From Argopecten irradians (taxonomy: Eukaryota; Mollusca; Bivalvia; Pectinida; Pectinidae), in the NCBI RefSeq assembly GCF_041381155.1, contig NC_091134.1:71011469-71075468 (forward strand): a DNA stretch of 64,000 nt, given 5' to 3'. Shown here one piece after another: positions 32,594-42,681 of this stretch. Each line of letters opens with the position of its first letter. Within the stretch, counting starts at the first letter, position 1. Made by a program: the position numbers and the translations under genes. Below the pieces are notes generated by a model, which ran no database searches, had not been told where the DNA came from, and worked only from the letters and a program-made list of their open reading frames with translations.

Positions 32594-32905
32594 ATTTCAG
32601 ATTCCAGATTTCAGATTTCTTTATTACGCTCTGACATACTATACGTGTGTAACAAGAGGTCAAATCAGTGTATTACATTTTGACACGACGGAACACAATC
32701 AACATAGCATTAGTATAATACAATCAACACCAATACCGTCAGAACAAAGGGGACAAATTCTTTCAATGCGTGGTATATTAGCCCATCATGGGCAAATGTA
32801 AATTAGAAGTACGAAATTTAACAATATTTTTTTCTATCTTTTTCATTCAATTTTAATTGATAATTCTCCATTTGAAAATCGTTTTTAAAAAGTGTATACA
32901 TTTTC
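32594..32905 (-). mobile_element. LINE, 3' segment (downstream of the inserted tandem-core element)
   Basis: On the minus strand it reads YTLFKNDFQMENYQLKLNE and KNIVKFRTSNLHLPM, the C-terminal Tyr-x-x-Phe-Lys and K-F-R-T-S-N-H blocks of a LINE RT protein. It then runs into a 3' tail ending in repeated cagattt/aaatctg units at 32594-32630. It continues the LINE segment at 34218-34734. Confidence 0.7.
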
Positions 32906-34217
32906 AGGTCATCTGACCCGAAGGGTCAGGATGACCTATTATCATCATGCACCGTCCGTCGTCGTGCGCCGTGCGCCGTGCGTAAACTTTTCATTCAAAC
33001 GACTTCTTCTCAATAACCGAAAGGCCCAGGGCACTGATATTTGGCCTGTAGCATGCTGGGATAAGGGGCTACCAAGTTTGTTCAAGTGAATGACCTTGAC
33101 CTTCATTCAAGGTCACAGGGGTCAAAAAGGCTAAAATCTTCAAACGACTTCTTCTCAAGAACTAGACGGCCCAGGGTACTGATATTGGGCCAGTAGCATG
33201 CTGGGATGAAGGGCTACCAAGTTTGTGCAAATGAATGACATTGACATTCATTCAAGGTCATAGGGGTCAAATAGGCTAAAATACTTTAAACAACTTCTTG
33301 TGAATATCTAAGAGGCCTAGAGACCTTATATTGGGCCATTGACATGCTAATATGAAGGGCTATCAAGTTTGTTAAAATGAATGACCTTGATCTTCATTCA
33401 AGGTCACAGGGGTCAAAAAGGCTAAAATATTTAAACGACTTCTTCTCAAGAACCAGAAGGCCCAGGGTACTGATATCGGGCCTGTAGCATGCTGGGATGA
33501 AGGGCTACCAAGTTTATTCAAATGAATGATCTTGACCTTCATTCAAGGTCACAGGGGTCAAATAGGCTAAAATCCTTTAAACAACTTCTTGTGAATAACT
33601 AAGAGGCCTAGAGACCTGATATTTGGCCTCTGACATACTGGAATGACGGGCTATCAAGTTTGTTCAAATGAATGACCTTGATCTTCATTCAAGGACAAAG
33701 GGGTCAAAAAGGCTAAAATATTTAAACGACTTCTTAAGAATCAGAAGGTCCAGAGTACTGATATTGGGCATGTAGCATGCTGAGATGAATGGCTATCAAG
33801 ATTGTTCAAATGAATGATCTTGACCTTCATTCAACGTCACATGGGTCAAATAGGCTTAAATCTTTAAACAACTTCTTCTCAATAACCGAAAGGTCTAGGA
33901 TGCTCATATTGGGTCTGCAGCTTGCTTGATGAAGGGCTACCAAGGTTGTTCAAATTAATTACCTTGACTGTCATTCAAGGTCACAGGGGTCAAATAGGTT
34001 AAAATCCTTAAACGAATTCTTGAGAATAACTAGGAGGCCTAGAGACCTGATATTGGGCCCGTGACATGCTAGGATGAAGGGCTACCATATCTGTTTTTTT
34101 AAAATGACCTTGATCTTCATTCAAAGTCACAGGGGTCAAAATGGCTAAAATCTTTAAATGACTATGTTGTATTGTGCCAATAGTCAGATGACCGTTAAGG
34201 CCCATGGGCCTCTTGTT
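32906..34217 (+). mobile_element. Tandem-core hairpin element inserted in a LINE
   Basis: The 5' end aggtcatctgacccgaaggg and gtcaggatgacct form a hairpin. Eight or nine diverged units of about 145-150 bp follow (gaatgaccttgaccttcatt, tcaaggtcacaggggtcaaa and cttcttctcaagaacc phrases). The 3' end has gtcagatgacc, complementary to the 5' arm, then aaggcccatgggcctcttgtt. The LINE frame resumes on both sides with no target duplication, as expected for rolling-circle (Helitron/Helentron) insertion. Confidence 0.75.
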
Positions 34218-34734
34218 CCTTTTGATGACAAATTCATATCACCAAACCACCTTTGAATAAATTGATCCTGAAGTATATTTTGTTCAATGTACAAGATTCC
34301 TGTATATTCCATACAAAATTTAAGCCTGTCTCACAAAAAATATTTCACACAAAATCGATCCATTTAAAACTTATGTTTCCATTTACATGCAACAGGTACG
34401 TTAGTTTATATATTTTGCTTGACAATTTATCAGTGGAAATTAAATTATACCAAAACATGACCATTCTACATTTCACTTCAATACTCAACGGATATCTACC
34501 CAATTCACCATAGACTATAAAGTTTGGTGTACTACGTCTCAGACCTAAGATACGTTTACGGAATTGCAAGTTAATTTTTTCAATAAAAGTAATATTGGCA
34601 AAACCCCATACTTCAACAGAATATAAAAGGATGGGTTGTACCAGAGTGTCAAAAATCTTCAGTTGTAAATCAACTGGCAGAGAAATATTTCTATTTTTTT
34701 TTTGTAAACAGCAAATAAAGCTTTTTTCGCCTGT
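34218..34734 (-). mobile_element. LINE, middle segment with RT C-terminal region
   Basis: Minus-strand translation: LPVDLQLKIFDTLVQPILLY, VEVWGF, FRKRILGLRR, VYGELGRYPL, then DQFIQRWFGDMNLSSK in another frame at the lower end. These are the thumb and C-terminal blocks of a non-LTR RT. The segment is bounded by the tandem-core element on the left and by a DNA transposon on the right. At least one frameshift. The last five bases (cctgt, 34730-34734) are one copy of the transposon's target duplication. Confidence 0.75.
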
Positions 34735-35875
34735 CAGTGGCGTAGCGCCCGTGCATGCTTGCATGCAAAAATATTCTGACTTACATTTTTATACAGTCAG
34801 AAAAAAACACAACATTTGAATACACGTAAACGCTGCAGAATATTAATTACGTATAAATACATAAGATATGTCCAACTATATGCCTAACATAACTTTGTGC
34901 ACATTAGAAAGACTTGAAGATTGGCAATTCTGGAAATATTAGCCTATATATTTCCGGTTACCACGTGCATTTAGTTGTTAAATTCGATTGTTTGAATCTT
35001 GTCGAAGACAATATTAGACTTCTTCACAAAAATCCCTCAAGCAAATGTGGCTTTTGAATCGGGAAACACTTACGAATACCAAAATAAACAACATCGCATG
35101 AAAAGTTGGAAATATTCTAAAAGCATATAACTATATTAAAATGATATCAAATCAACTAAAATAGCAATTGCAACATGTTCTTGGCCAAAGTGAATTTTTC
35201 AATTTTAGTTCACTTCCCGCCCCGTTAAAACGCGTGTTAATCCATGATTTTCGGTGTCTACTCACGAAATAGTTGACTTTTATTTTTGTCGAATATGAAC
35301 AGATTGTTGATTTAGAAAATATTTTGTTGTTGTTGTAATTGTTAGAATTAGAACAGAATAGGTAGAAAATAGGTCATAAATACTATGTTTAATTTTTTTA
35401 TTGAGGTGGTCGTGGACTGGTCCCTTCTTACGCAATTTACGCCATTTTGACAGTGGTCTTTGACTGGCTGTCATAAACAAACCAACACGTAAACTTAATT
35501 TCAATTTTGTTTAAAATATTCGCCATAAGTTTTTCATCAGTTGAAATAACACAAAATTCTCCCATTGCTTACTATTTTGATTTTTACAGACAAAAATCCG
35601 TGTTTTTTGTTCGAGCACTTGTCAGGGGAGTCTAGTATAGTACGATTATATGTATATAAAGAAAATAGTTCTGCATGGTTATCAACTAAATATCGTGACC
35701 TCCATTTAACCATTGGATTAAAATGGTTACTACAATGTAACAAGTTCCCGTCAGCTTCTGGATGGCTTCGCCCCCATACCCCCTACCGGGGCTTCGCCCC
35801 TGGGCCCTGAGCAAGGGGCTATCGCCCCCTGCACCCCCAGGCATGCAGGCCTATCCATACCTAGCTACGCCGCTG
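34735..35875. mobile_element. Non-autonomous hAT-like DNA transposon inside a LINE, 5-bp target duplication
   Basis: Ends cagtggcgtagc and gctacgccgctg are inverted repeats (11 of 12). cctgt is duplicated at 34730-34734 and 35876-35880. Removing the element restores the LINE frame ...KLAEQ|AKKALFA. CAG...CTG ends with a short duplication suit hAT-like families, although classic hAT makes 8 bp. The interior (1141 bp) has no transposase. Its right third is G+C rich, with gcttcgcccc repeats near 35765-35800. Confidence 0.75.
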
Positions 35876-35880
35876 CCTGT

Positions 35881-36005
35881 TCCGCTAATTTACTTTTTGC
35901 TTTAGCAAATGTACCATTATAGTTAAATAAAATGCCTAAATATGTTACAAAAGATTCCAATATTTCTGATTCTTCGTTTCAAAATAAAAATGATACTATG
36001 ATATA
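35881..36005 (-). mobile_element. LINE, 5' remnant segment
   Basis: The minus strand reads EESEILESFVTYLGILFNYN and GTFAKAKSKLAE, the RT block just upstream of the 34.2-34.7-kb segment. The similarity stops near 36005, the 5' truncation point of the copy. Confidence 0.65.
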
Positions 36006-36092
36006 CAGTGTATATATGTATAATGTTGGTTAAAAATAATTTCGTGCCAGGTCCATGTGGATGAGAGATAAGCTGTATTTTGGCGAGTATCA

Positions 36093-36133
36093 AGAAAGAC
36101 AAAAGTGGCGAGCCACTCCACTTTTGTCTTTCT
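36093..36133. repeat. Perfect 16-bp hairpin
   Basis: agaaagacaaaagtgg at 36093-36108 pairs with 36118-36133 around a 9-base loop that can itself pair (gtgg/ccac). It stands in a copy of the dispersed repeat shared with 30.24 kb. Role unknown. Confidence 0.5.
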
Positions 36134-36259
36134 GTTCCGAGTCAAATCACGTCTTAAATTTAAGACACTGACCATGTATTCTTTTTATCCTGCAACACAA
36201 TAAGAAAGCATAGACCTAGTATGATTTTCGTATTTACTGAGCAGTGTTACTGTCATTAA

Positions 36260-36395
36260 AGGGACAATTCACTCGGACTAATTTCTTACATAACCAAGAA
36301 GCAAACTATGGCCTAAATGTATTGTTCTATATTTCCTATGAAACACATAACACAAAATATTGACAAATTCCACGTCATTGTTTATTATTTTAATT
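36260..36395. mobile_element. Left part of a TTAA-type element (AGGGACAATTCA family)
   Basis: It begins at TTAA (36256-36259) with agggacaattcactcggact and matches the 151-bp element at 6404-6554 for about 125 bases (taaccaagaagcaaactatg, acacaaaatattgacaaatt). It does not reach that family's right end here. A matching right end with TTAA lies at 43671. Confidence 0.6.
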
Positions 36396-36977
36396 GATAC
36401 TGTTGTAATTACAAATCGTTGATCAATACGATTCAGCAGGTACAATATATATATACGCTGTACCCATACCCGAGCCTAAGTCACGCATCTTAAACAAATT
36501 TGCTACATAAATACCGAGGAGGTGAAAAAAAAAAAAATTTTAGGCAAGACAATTCACCTAAAAAGGTAAACACACTACTGTCAGAGCGATTTGAGCAGTT
36601 CTAGACAAAAGTTGCTTTACTCTACGAGCAAGGGACAGGGTTCGGCATACAAGAAGTTCGACCATAATGTGTAATGGCGGACAGCGAGCGAGTTTGATCA
36701 TTCAATTCATACGCATTTCACCACCGTAGGCTTTTCTGGCATATCACAGTAAAACCGACTGATCTAATTTCCATTAACTTTGGCTGAACTTTGGCTGAAA
36801 ACTGCATCAAAAGGAAGCCTGTCTTGGCTTGTAAAGATGCCTCTTGAATGTCATGGCTCGTAGTAGATATGGTTGTCCCTTAGTGGATAACTTCTCTACT
36901 TATAGATACTTCTTCCGGTGTGACGTATATATACATTAGCATCCTAATTTGTTAACCTAATATTGATAGTTCTTCTC

Positions 36978-36980
<3 letters not shown>
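36396..36980. other. Stretch between element end and LINE 3' tract
   Basis: No gene or named repeat. A gtgaaaaaaaaaaaaa run lies near 36520. Confidence 0.3.
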
Positions 36981-37011
<31 letters not shown>

Positions 37012-37519
37012 GGGGGGGGGGATAAAATATTTAGACACTATGCCTCACTTGTAGCTAAAATATATTGGTACCTTAGATGCACTTATATAAGAAAAAAAGT
37101 AAACGAAAAAAATATTTACATAATTTCGATAAGTGGATATTTAACCGTTAATTGTCTCTTGGTCAATATTTAGCACATATGATCCTGTACATAATGGAAT
37201 GATGGTTAGAATTAATTGGGATGGTCCTTCCAATAATTGATTAGACGGATATTGAGTCTTTCCAATGATTGTTTAGGGGATATTGAACCGTTAAATGTCT
37301 CTTGGTCCATATTAACCACATTTTGATCCTTTACATATTAAAATGATGGTGTGAATTTATTGGGATGGTCTTTCCAATGATTGTTTAGGCGGCTTTTGAA
37401 ACTATTGGTCGTTGGGGCCGATACAACTGATTCTGGTAGTGAGTTCCATTGTATGATGACTCTGTTACTGAACACATTTTTGCTGGTATTAAGTCTAACT
37501 TGTCTCTTGTATAGTTTTT
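36981..37519 (-). mobile_element. 3' region of the 37.5-43.4-kb LINE
   Basis: Minus strand after the ORF2 stop. At about 37390-37530 the protein continues in a shifted frame (KRQVRLNTSKNVFSNRVIIQ and WNSLPESVVSAP), so ORF2 has lost its last part by a single frameshift in an A-rich run. Two copies of a roughly 130-bp unit follow (37140-37400). The region ends, on the minus strand, in eleven C then thirty A (37021 down to 36981), which probably marks the LINE's 3' terminus. Confidence 0.6.
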
Positions 37520-40240
37520 TTAGTATCCTCTGGTAGATCCATATCGTGCGAAGGAAAACATTCTTTGATGGTCTACAATATCTATATTGTTGATGATTTT
37601 GAACACCTCCATCATGTCTAATCTAATCCTCCTGTACTCTAGAGTTGGCAGGCCGAGACTTTTTAGTCGTTCACTATACGGCAAGTCTTGCAATGAGTTC
37701 ACTCGTTTGGTTGCCCTTCTTTGGACGTTTTCTATGGCAACTTTGTCCTTTACAAACTGTGGTGACCAAACTGTAGAGGCATACTCAAGATGAGGCCGGA
37801 CTAACGTCTTGTAAAGGGTTAAGAACATTTGCGTGTCCATAAATGTGAAAGTTCTGAAGATTATGCCAAGTACTTTGTTTCCTTTTGATACTACACTGCA
37901 GACATGGTAACTAAAGTTCAATTTCATATCAAAATTAACTCCTAAGTCTTTTTCTTGATCTACTTTTTCGATTTCTGACGTTGTTCCAGACTGTGTTAAA
38001 CTGTAGGAGGAATGTCTTGTAGTACGTCCTATCTCCATATGTTTACATTTTGTATTGTTGAGCGTCATCAGCCACTGTTCAGTCCAAGCTGTGATTTTAT
38101 TGATGCTGTTTTGGAGAGCTTGTTGGTCCTCAGGACTTGATATGGAAGAGTAAAGTTTTGTATCGTCAGCAAACAGTTTCACCACACAATCTACTACGTC
38201 TGGCATGTCGTTCACAAAAATAAGGAAGAGAACTGGTCCTAGGACACTGCCCTGCGGGACTCCACTTGTTACGGGTAGTAGGTTTGATTCGCTTCCGTTG
38301 ATGACTACACGTTGTGTCATGTTGGTAAGAAAGTTTTTAAACCATTTCAGAACTAGTCCTCTAATGCCATAGTGGTAAAGTTTCTTGAGTAGAAGGCGGT
38401 GTGACACTTTATCGAAGGCCTTACAGAAGTCGAGATAAATAACATCAGTATTGCCTCCCTTGTCCATGATCTCCGTCCAGTCTTCTACAGCCTCCAGAAG
38501 TTGGGTCGTACACGAGTGACCGGATCTGAAACCGTGTTGGTGCTTCGAGAACAGTTGTTCACGGTCCATGTGTTCAATGATACAGTTTCGAACAATACGT
38601 TGTAGGACTTTACAAGGGACTGATGTAAGGCTTATTGGCCTATAATTGCCTGGTGACTTTTTAGATCCCTTTTTAAAAATCGGACACACGTTTGCTGTTT
38701 TCCACGAGTCAGGTAATTTACTTTGTTGAATTGACTTGTTGAACACTATTGACAAGGGTTTTGCGATTGCATCAGCTGTTTCAAAAATAAGTTTCGGATG
38801 GATTCCATCAGGTCCTGGCGCTTTCATTGGGTCTAGTTTCTTTATTGCTTTGACTACCATTTCAGATGTGACAGAGATTGAATCAAGAACATATTGGAAA
38901 TTTATTTCTTGGAGTTCAGGTAGTTCAGCATTGGCGTCTTCCACGAATACACTTGCAAAGTACTCATTGAAGGTGTCAGCAGTTTCCTGGTCAGTCTTGG
39001 TCAGTTCCCCATTAGATTTCTCCAGTGAATTTATAACAGTGGAAGTTTTTATTTTGGATCTTACGTACTTCCAGAAGAGTTTTGGGTTTGTTTTTATTCT
39101 ACTGGCTAGGTCTTTCTCATAGTTGTATTTAGAGCGTCTTATAACTGATGTTGTCGTGTTTCTCGCTTCCTTGTATTTATTGAAGTTTGTTGCTGTTTTA
39201 CAGTATTGGTATTTTTTCCAAAGTCTACTTTTTTTGCGAATTGCATCACGAGAAGTCTTGTCGATGTAGTGCTTCCTGTAGGATTTTGCCCGGGATGCCC
39301 TGCTCACTGGTACATGTAATTTAATACTGTTATTAATAAGGACAACAAGATAATCCCAAGCCTCAACTACTCCTGGAATATTTTCGAGGTCGACTAGATT
39401 TACTTCAGTTAAGTGCGCTGAAATATCTTTATAATCACCTTTATGGAAATTGAGCTTGTTATCTGAGCGGTTGTTTGGTGTTTGTTGGCAATATACAATG
39501 GTCTTGAATGTTAACACTAGGTGGTCGCTTTTGCCTAAGCTTTGATTATAGGTCAAGTCTTCTATCATGTTTTCCTCATTGGAGAACACAAGGTCAAGTA
39601 GATTTGGAGTTTGACCCTCTCTGTACCTGGTCGGTTCCTTAACATGTTGATAAAAAAAACAGTCTCTTATCGTTTCGAGGAATTTAGATGATTGATGCTC
39701 AATGCTTGCTGAGCACGACTGATTGATCCAGTCAATTTCCTTGTGATTAAAATCACCCACAATTACTTTGTGCGACGCTGGTGTGTTAAAAACTGCTTTG
39801 ATAACGTTGTTAATTTTTGTGTTATCCTCGTTCGCGCTGTTAGGGCTACGGTACATACAGCAGATGATCAAGATGTCTCGGTCGCGTAGTTTGATAGAAC
39901 ATGTAACATAGTCACTGCAGTCGGTGTTTAGACAGACTTTTCCAGTGTCAAATATATTTTTAACATAAATCACTACTCCTCGTTTATTTTCATCACTGAA
40001 GAAGGCATGGTAGTTTACTAGTTCATATATCGAGTTGCTTAACGGGTAAACACTCATCTTGGGAAGAATTTCGGTCAGACAGATAAGGTCAGGTTGTTCT
40101 CTTTCAACATATTCCTCAAGTTCGAACTTTTTGGTTGGTGTAAGAGTGTCGACATTGGAATAATAGACTTTCAGGTTGTTTGGATTTTGCAGGACTGGCT
40201 CTGGTATTTGTAGGGAACTTGACTGCGAGTTAAAACAACT
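37520..40240 (-). CDS. LINE ORF2: AP endonuclease and reverse transcriptase (CR1/L2-like)
   Basis: Open for about 907 codons from the codon after the ORF1 TAG. The first Met lies at 40057, but the endonuclease already begins about 40 codons earlier (EREQPDLICLTEILPK), so that Met cannot be the true start. Numbering from that Met: endonuclease IVGDFNHKEIDW (99-110) and SDHLVLTF (177-184); RT KAPGPDGI (412-419), NYRPISL (471-477), HGFRSGHSC (508-516), LDFCKAFDKVSH (542-553), GVPQGSVLGP (599-608) and the catalytic FADD (629-632). Catalytic residues look intact. The C-terminus is cut by a frameshift. The enzyme makes target-primed cDNA of its own RNA. It shares one frame with the two ORF1 pieces upstream. 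Confidence 0.9.
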   Translation of the reverse strand, partial: SCFNSQSSSLQIPEPVLQNPNNLKVYYSNVDTLTPTKKFELEEYVEREQPDLICLTEILPKMSVYPLSNSIYELVNYHAFFSDENKRGVVIYVKNIFDTGKVCLNTDCSDYVTCSIKLRDRDILIICCMYRSPNSANEDNTKINNVIKAVFNTPASHKVIVGDFNHKEIDWINQSCSASIEHQSSKFLETIRDCFFYQHVKEPTRYREGQTPNLLDLVFSNEENMIEDLTYNQSLGKSDHLVLTFKTIVYCQQTPNNRSDNKLNFHKGDYKDISAHLTEVNLVDLENIPGVVEAWDYLVVLINNSIKLHVPVSRASRAKSYRKHYIDKTSRDAIRKKSRLWKKYQYCKTATNFNKYKEARNTTTSVIRRSKYNYEKDLASRIKTNPKLFWKYVRSKIKTSTVINSLEKSNGELTKTDQETADTFNEYFASVFVEDANAELPELQEINFQYVLDSISVTSEMVVKAIKKLDPMKAPGPDGIHPKLIFETADAIAKPLSIVFNKSIQQSKLPDSWKTANVCPIFKKGSKKSPGNYRPISLTSVPCKVLQRIVRNCIIEHMDREQLFSKHQHGFRSGHSCTTQLLEAVEDWTEIMDKGGNTDVIYLDFCKAFDKVSHRLLLKKLYHYGIRGLVLKWFKNFLTNMTQRVVINGSESNLLPVTSGVPQGSVLGPVLFLIFVNDMPDVVDCVVKLFADDTKLYSSISSPEDQQALQNSINKITAWTEQWLMTLNNTKCKHMEIGRTTRHSSYSLTQSGTTSEIEKVDQEKDLGVNFDMKLNFSYHVCSVVSKGNKVLGIIFRTFTFMDTQMFLTLYKTLVRPHLEYASTVWSPQFVKDKVAIENVQRRATKRVNSLQDLPYSERLKSLGLPTLEYRRIRLDMMEVFKIINNIDIVDHQRMFSFARYGSTRGY

Positions 40241-40243
40241 ATC

Positions 40244-40807
40244 CTAGCTCCTGGATAGTTCTGGGGAGGTTGGGGATGTTTGTTGTCTTTGAGAATTTTC
40301 CACGTCACTGGTCGTTACATTAAGGTAAGATTCCTGTGATGGAATCGCGTAAGGCAGTGTCTCATTATCCTTACTGTCATCGATTGAATGCTGACTAACA
40401 TCCATTTCATCCTCTGAGTCTGATTTTCTTATAGGACTAATTGTTAACGATCCATTGTTGACGTTTGGTAGAGGCGGGAGTTTTTGTTGTTTACTAGTCG
40501 ATACTAGACTTACTCCGATTCCGACATGGGGTGCTGTGGTGAGGCAGTCCCCGAACAGCAGGTTTCCCCCCTGTTTGCTGGAGGATTGATTTGTGCTTGA
40601 TCTCGTATTCAACACATTAGGGTGGCCTGTGTTGAGGCAGTCCCCGGACATCAGGTCACCCTGTTGGTTGGTTCTTACAATTTCAGGCATCAGCATAGTT
40701 TCACGTTGTTGTTCACGACGAGGTATTTGTTTGTGCCGAGCACCTTGAGACGGGTCAAGTGGTAGTGGTTGAGGTAGTACGCGAGTCTGTGAGATGTTCG
40801 CTTTCAT
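40244..40807 (-). CDS. LINE ORF1, C-terminal low-complexity part
   Basis: A 187-codon frame, Ser/Thr/Pro/Gln rich with a twice-used phrase (GDCLNTGHPNVLNTRSSTNQ and FGDCLTTAPHVG). No fold is recognised. It lies in the same frame as the piece before it (one TAA between) and as ORF2 after it (one TAG between). It could be the tail of ORF1 or a linker. Its function is unknown. Confidence 0.6.
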   Translation of the reverse strand: MKANISQTRVLPQPLPLDPSQGARHKQIPRREQQRETMLMPEIVRTNQQGDLMSGDCLNTGHPNVLNTRSSTNQSSSKQGGNLLFGDCLTTAPHVGIGVSLVSTSKQQKLPPLPNVNNGSLTISPIRKSDSEDEMDVSQHSIDDSKDNETLPYAIPSQESYLNVTTSDVENSQRQQTSPTSPELSRS

Positions 40808-41278
40808 TTAATTCTTACCAGAGTATTGGCCTGAAGTGTTATTGTTACGGTTGATGGTGTCCTTGGGGACACTATGATTGTTGCCCGGTTCAATATTTCC
40901 GCGTAGTCTATCTTTGAATTGTTCACGACGTTCTTGTCTCTGGGTTTCTGTTAGGTCACGAGTCAGGATGACTCTTTGCAGGCGTGGTTCGACCTTTTGC
41001 TTTATATATCTAGCATTTTCGAGTAGGAATTTCCTTTGTAATTTACTGCCAAGTCCTATTATCAAGGGTCTGGTTTTTTCCACAGCAGGACGACCTACCC
41101 TGTAGTTTGCTAAAATTTCCAGTGAATCTAACCCTAAGGCACTTGCTATAAGAGCAACATCCCTTTCATCCATTTTTGTTTCTCAAGTTGTTTTCATCAC
41201 TCTTTTCTGGAACATTGAATAGTATTATGTTTAGTTCTTTTTGTTTTCGTTTTTCAAGCTCCTGACTCCTACTGTTTA
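40808..41278 (-). CDS. LINE ORF1, RRM-like part
   Basis: The frame from 41173 reads MDERDVALIASALGLDSLEI, RVGRPAVEKTRPLIIGL and RRVILTRDLT-like blocks (residues 1-80), the layout of the RNA-binding ORF1 domain of CR1/L2-like LINEs. Just upstream, in a shifted frame (41180-41278), is ELEKRKQKELNIILFNVPEK, the usual coiled-coil-to-RRM junction. A frameshift therefore separates them. ORF1 protein binds LINE RNA. Confidence 0.65.
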
Positions 41279-42080
41279 CAAGTTTTTTTTTTTATATTTA
41301 TTTTATTTTCGAAGATTTTACATATACAGATACATGGTTATCTCACTCACACCATACACACCTCCTCACATCATATTCAGCATAATTGCCATCTTTATGT
41401 ATTATAAACATCCTCAAAAATTGACCATCACATTCACATCCCACAGGCTCATCAATGATCATCAATCATACTCACATCGTCATTAATTAAGCATACATGT
41501 ACCAATATATTATTAACTCGTCCAAGATAATCATACACAATCAACCCACTCACCTCCTTATTCAACATGACATGAATATAATATTATCATCACGAGTCAT
41601 CAACCTTATAATATTTATAATCATCATATACACTTACATCATCATTCAATATGATGTCAATAGGATTATCATCCTGGTCAACAAACACATCATCCTTCAT
41701 CATAAAATCACTGTATCATTTCTGTACTTATCATCAACACAATTACATTATTCATCCTTATCATCTATCACCCTACAAGCATACTACCATAACATTACAT
41801 TTCAACATGACTTCAATATATATTTTCATTATTAGCATGCCCTAATCATTACACTTTTTAAATGTGATAAAAAAAAAACCCAACTAAGTCTCTGACACAT
41901 CGAGATTTACTTACAAAACACTGGCAAGTGGACATACTTGACACACACACACACACACACACACATGTACAAAACACACACATATAAAAGACACACACAA
42001 TGAGAGAGAGACAGGGGGGAGAGAGAGAGAGGGAGAGAGAGAGAAAGAAGGAAGAGGGGAGAGAGGTCAGACTTTCAGAT
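41279..42080. repeat. AT-rich low-complexity insert with (AC)n and (GA)n runs
   Basis: It separates the coiled-coil end at about 42150 from the ORF1 RRM-like start. It is full of catcat/atcatc phrases on the plus strand, with (AC)n at about 41942-41965 and a GA-rich run at 42000-42066. The open frames here are composition artefacts. It is probably an insertion into the LINE or an expanded inter-domain region. Confidence 0.55.
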
Positions 42081-42081
42081 A

Positions 42082-42612
42082 TTATGGCTCATTACTTATA
42101 TAATTATGCAAGTAGAAAAGCTTAACTGATATTAATGATGTATGTACATGTAATTTTAAAATATGTGTAAGTTTGTTTAGGTTTTCCTTTAGTTCGAATA
42201 ATATGCTCTCCTTTGATATGTTTATTTCTTCTCTCACAACCTCCCTTGTCCCAATATTGATGTTTTTAATTTGGGATTCAATTTGTTGTAGTCTCGAGTC
42301 GTTTGCTGCACAGATTTTGTGTAGCGAGTTATTCATCTCCTGTATAGATGGTTGTAGCCGTTTGCAGCTTCGACATGACCAAATCATATTAGCCGATTCG
42401 CCATTTTTTATACAGATGTACATGTTGTCACTGATACCTGTGCATTTTTGGCAGAATAAGAGTTCACACCCATCACATGAAATATGTCGCGAATTTTCAG
42501 TGAGTTGAGTATCGCACTTACCGCACATACTGAGTACATTGTCAATATTTCTCTTCTTACTACCTGCCCCTGAAGACTCTGTGTTTGGGCCGGATATGCC
42601 TACACTATTCAT
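42082..42612 (-). CDS. LINE ORF1, PHD-finger and coiled-coil part
   Basis: A 176-codon frame. Residues about 30-83 form a PHD-like finger: C-x2-C, CDGC, FCQKC and WSCRSC (a Cys stands where His is usual). Residues 90-150 are a heptad-rich helix (SRLQQIESQIKNIN). PHD domains in ORF1 of CR1-like LINEs are established. The last 25 residues run into the AT-rich insert. Confidence 0.7.
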   Translation of the reverse strand: MNSVGISGPNTESSGAGSKKRNIDNVLSMCGKCDTQLTENSRHISCDGCELLFCQKCTGISDNMYICIKNGESANMIWSCRSCKRLQPSIQEMNNSLHKICAANDSRLQQIESQIKNINIGTREVVREEINISKESILFELKENLNKLTHILKLHVHTSLISVKLFYLHNYISNEP

Positions 42613-42681
42613 GTTGTTGGTCTGTTTTATACCATCCTTGTTGGTGTTTAAGTAAACAGTTTATTTAGATTGAACAATTTT

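Noticed and set aside
37587-39122. Plus-strand frames of 68 and 128 codons
   Set aside because: Antisense shadows of the LINE ORF2, which has all RT motifs on the minus strand.
41241-41845. Open frames rich in Ile, His and Tyr
   Set aside because: AT-rich catcat/atcatc low-complexity sequence. No domain and no splice context.
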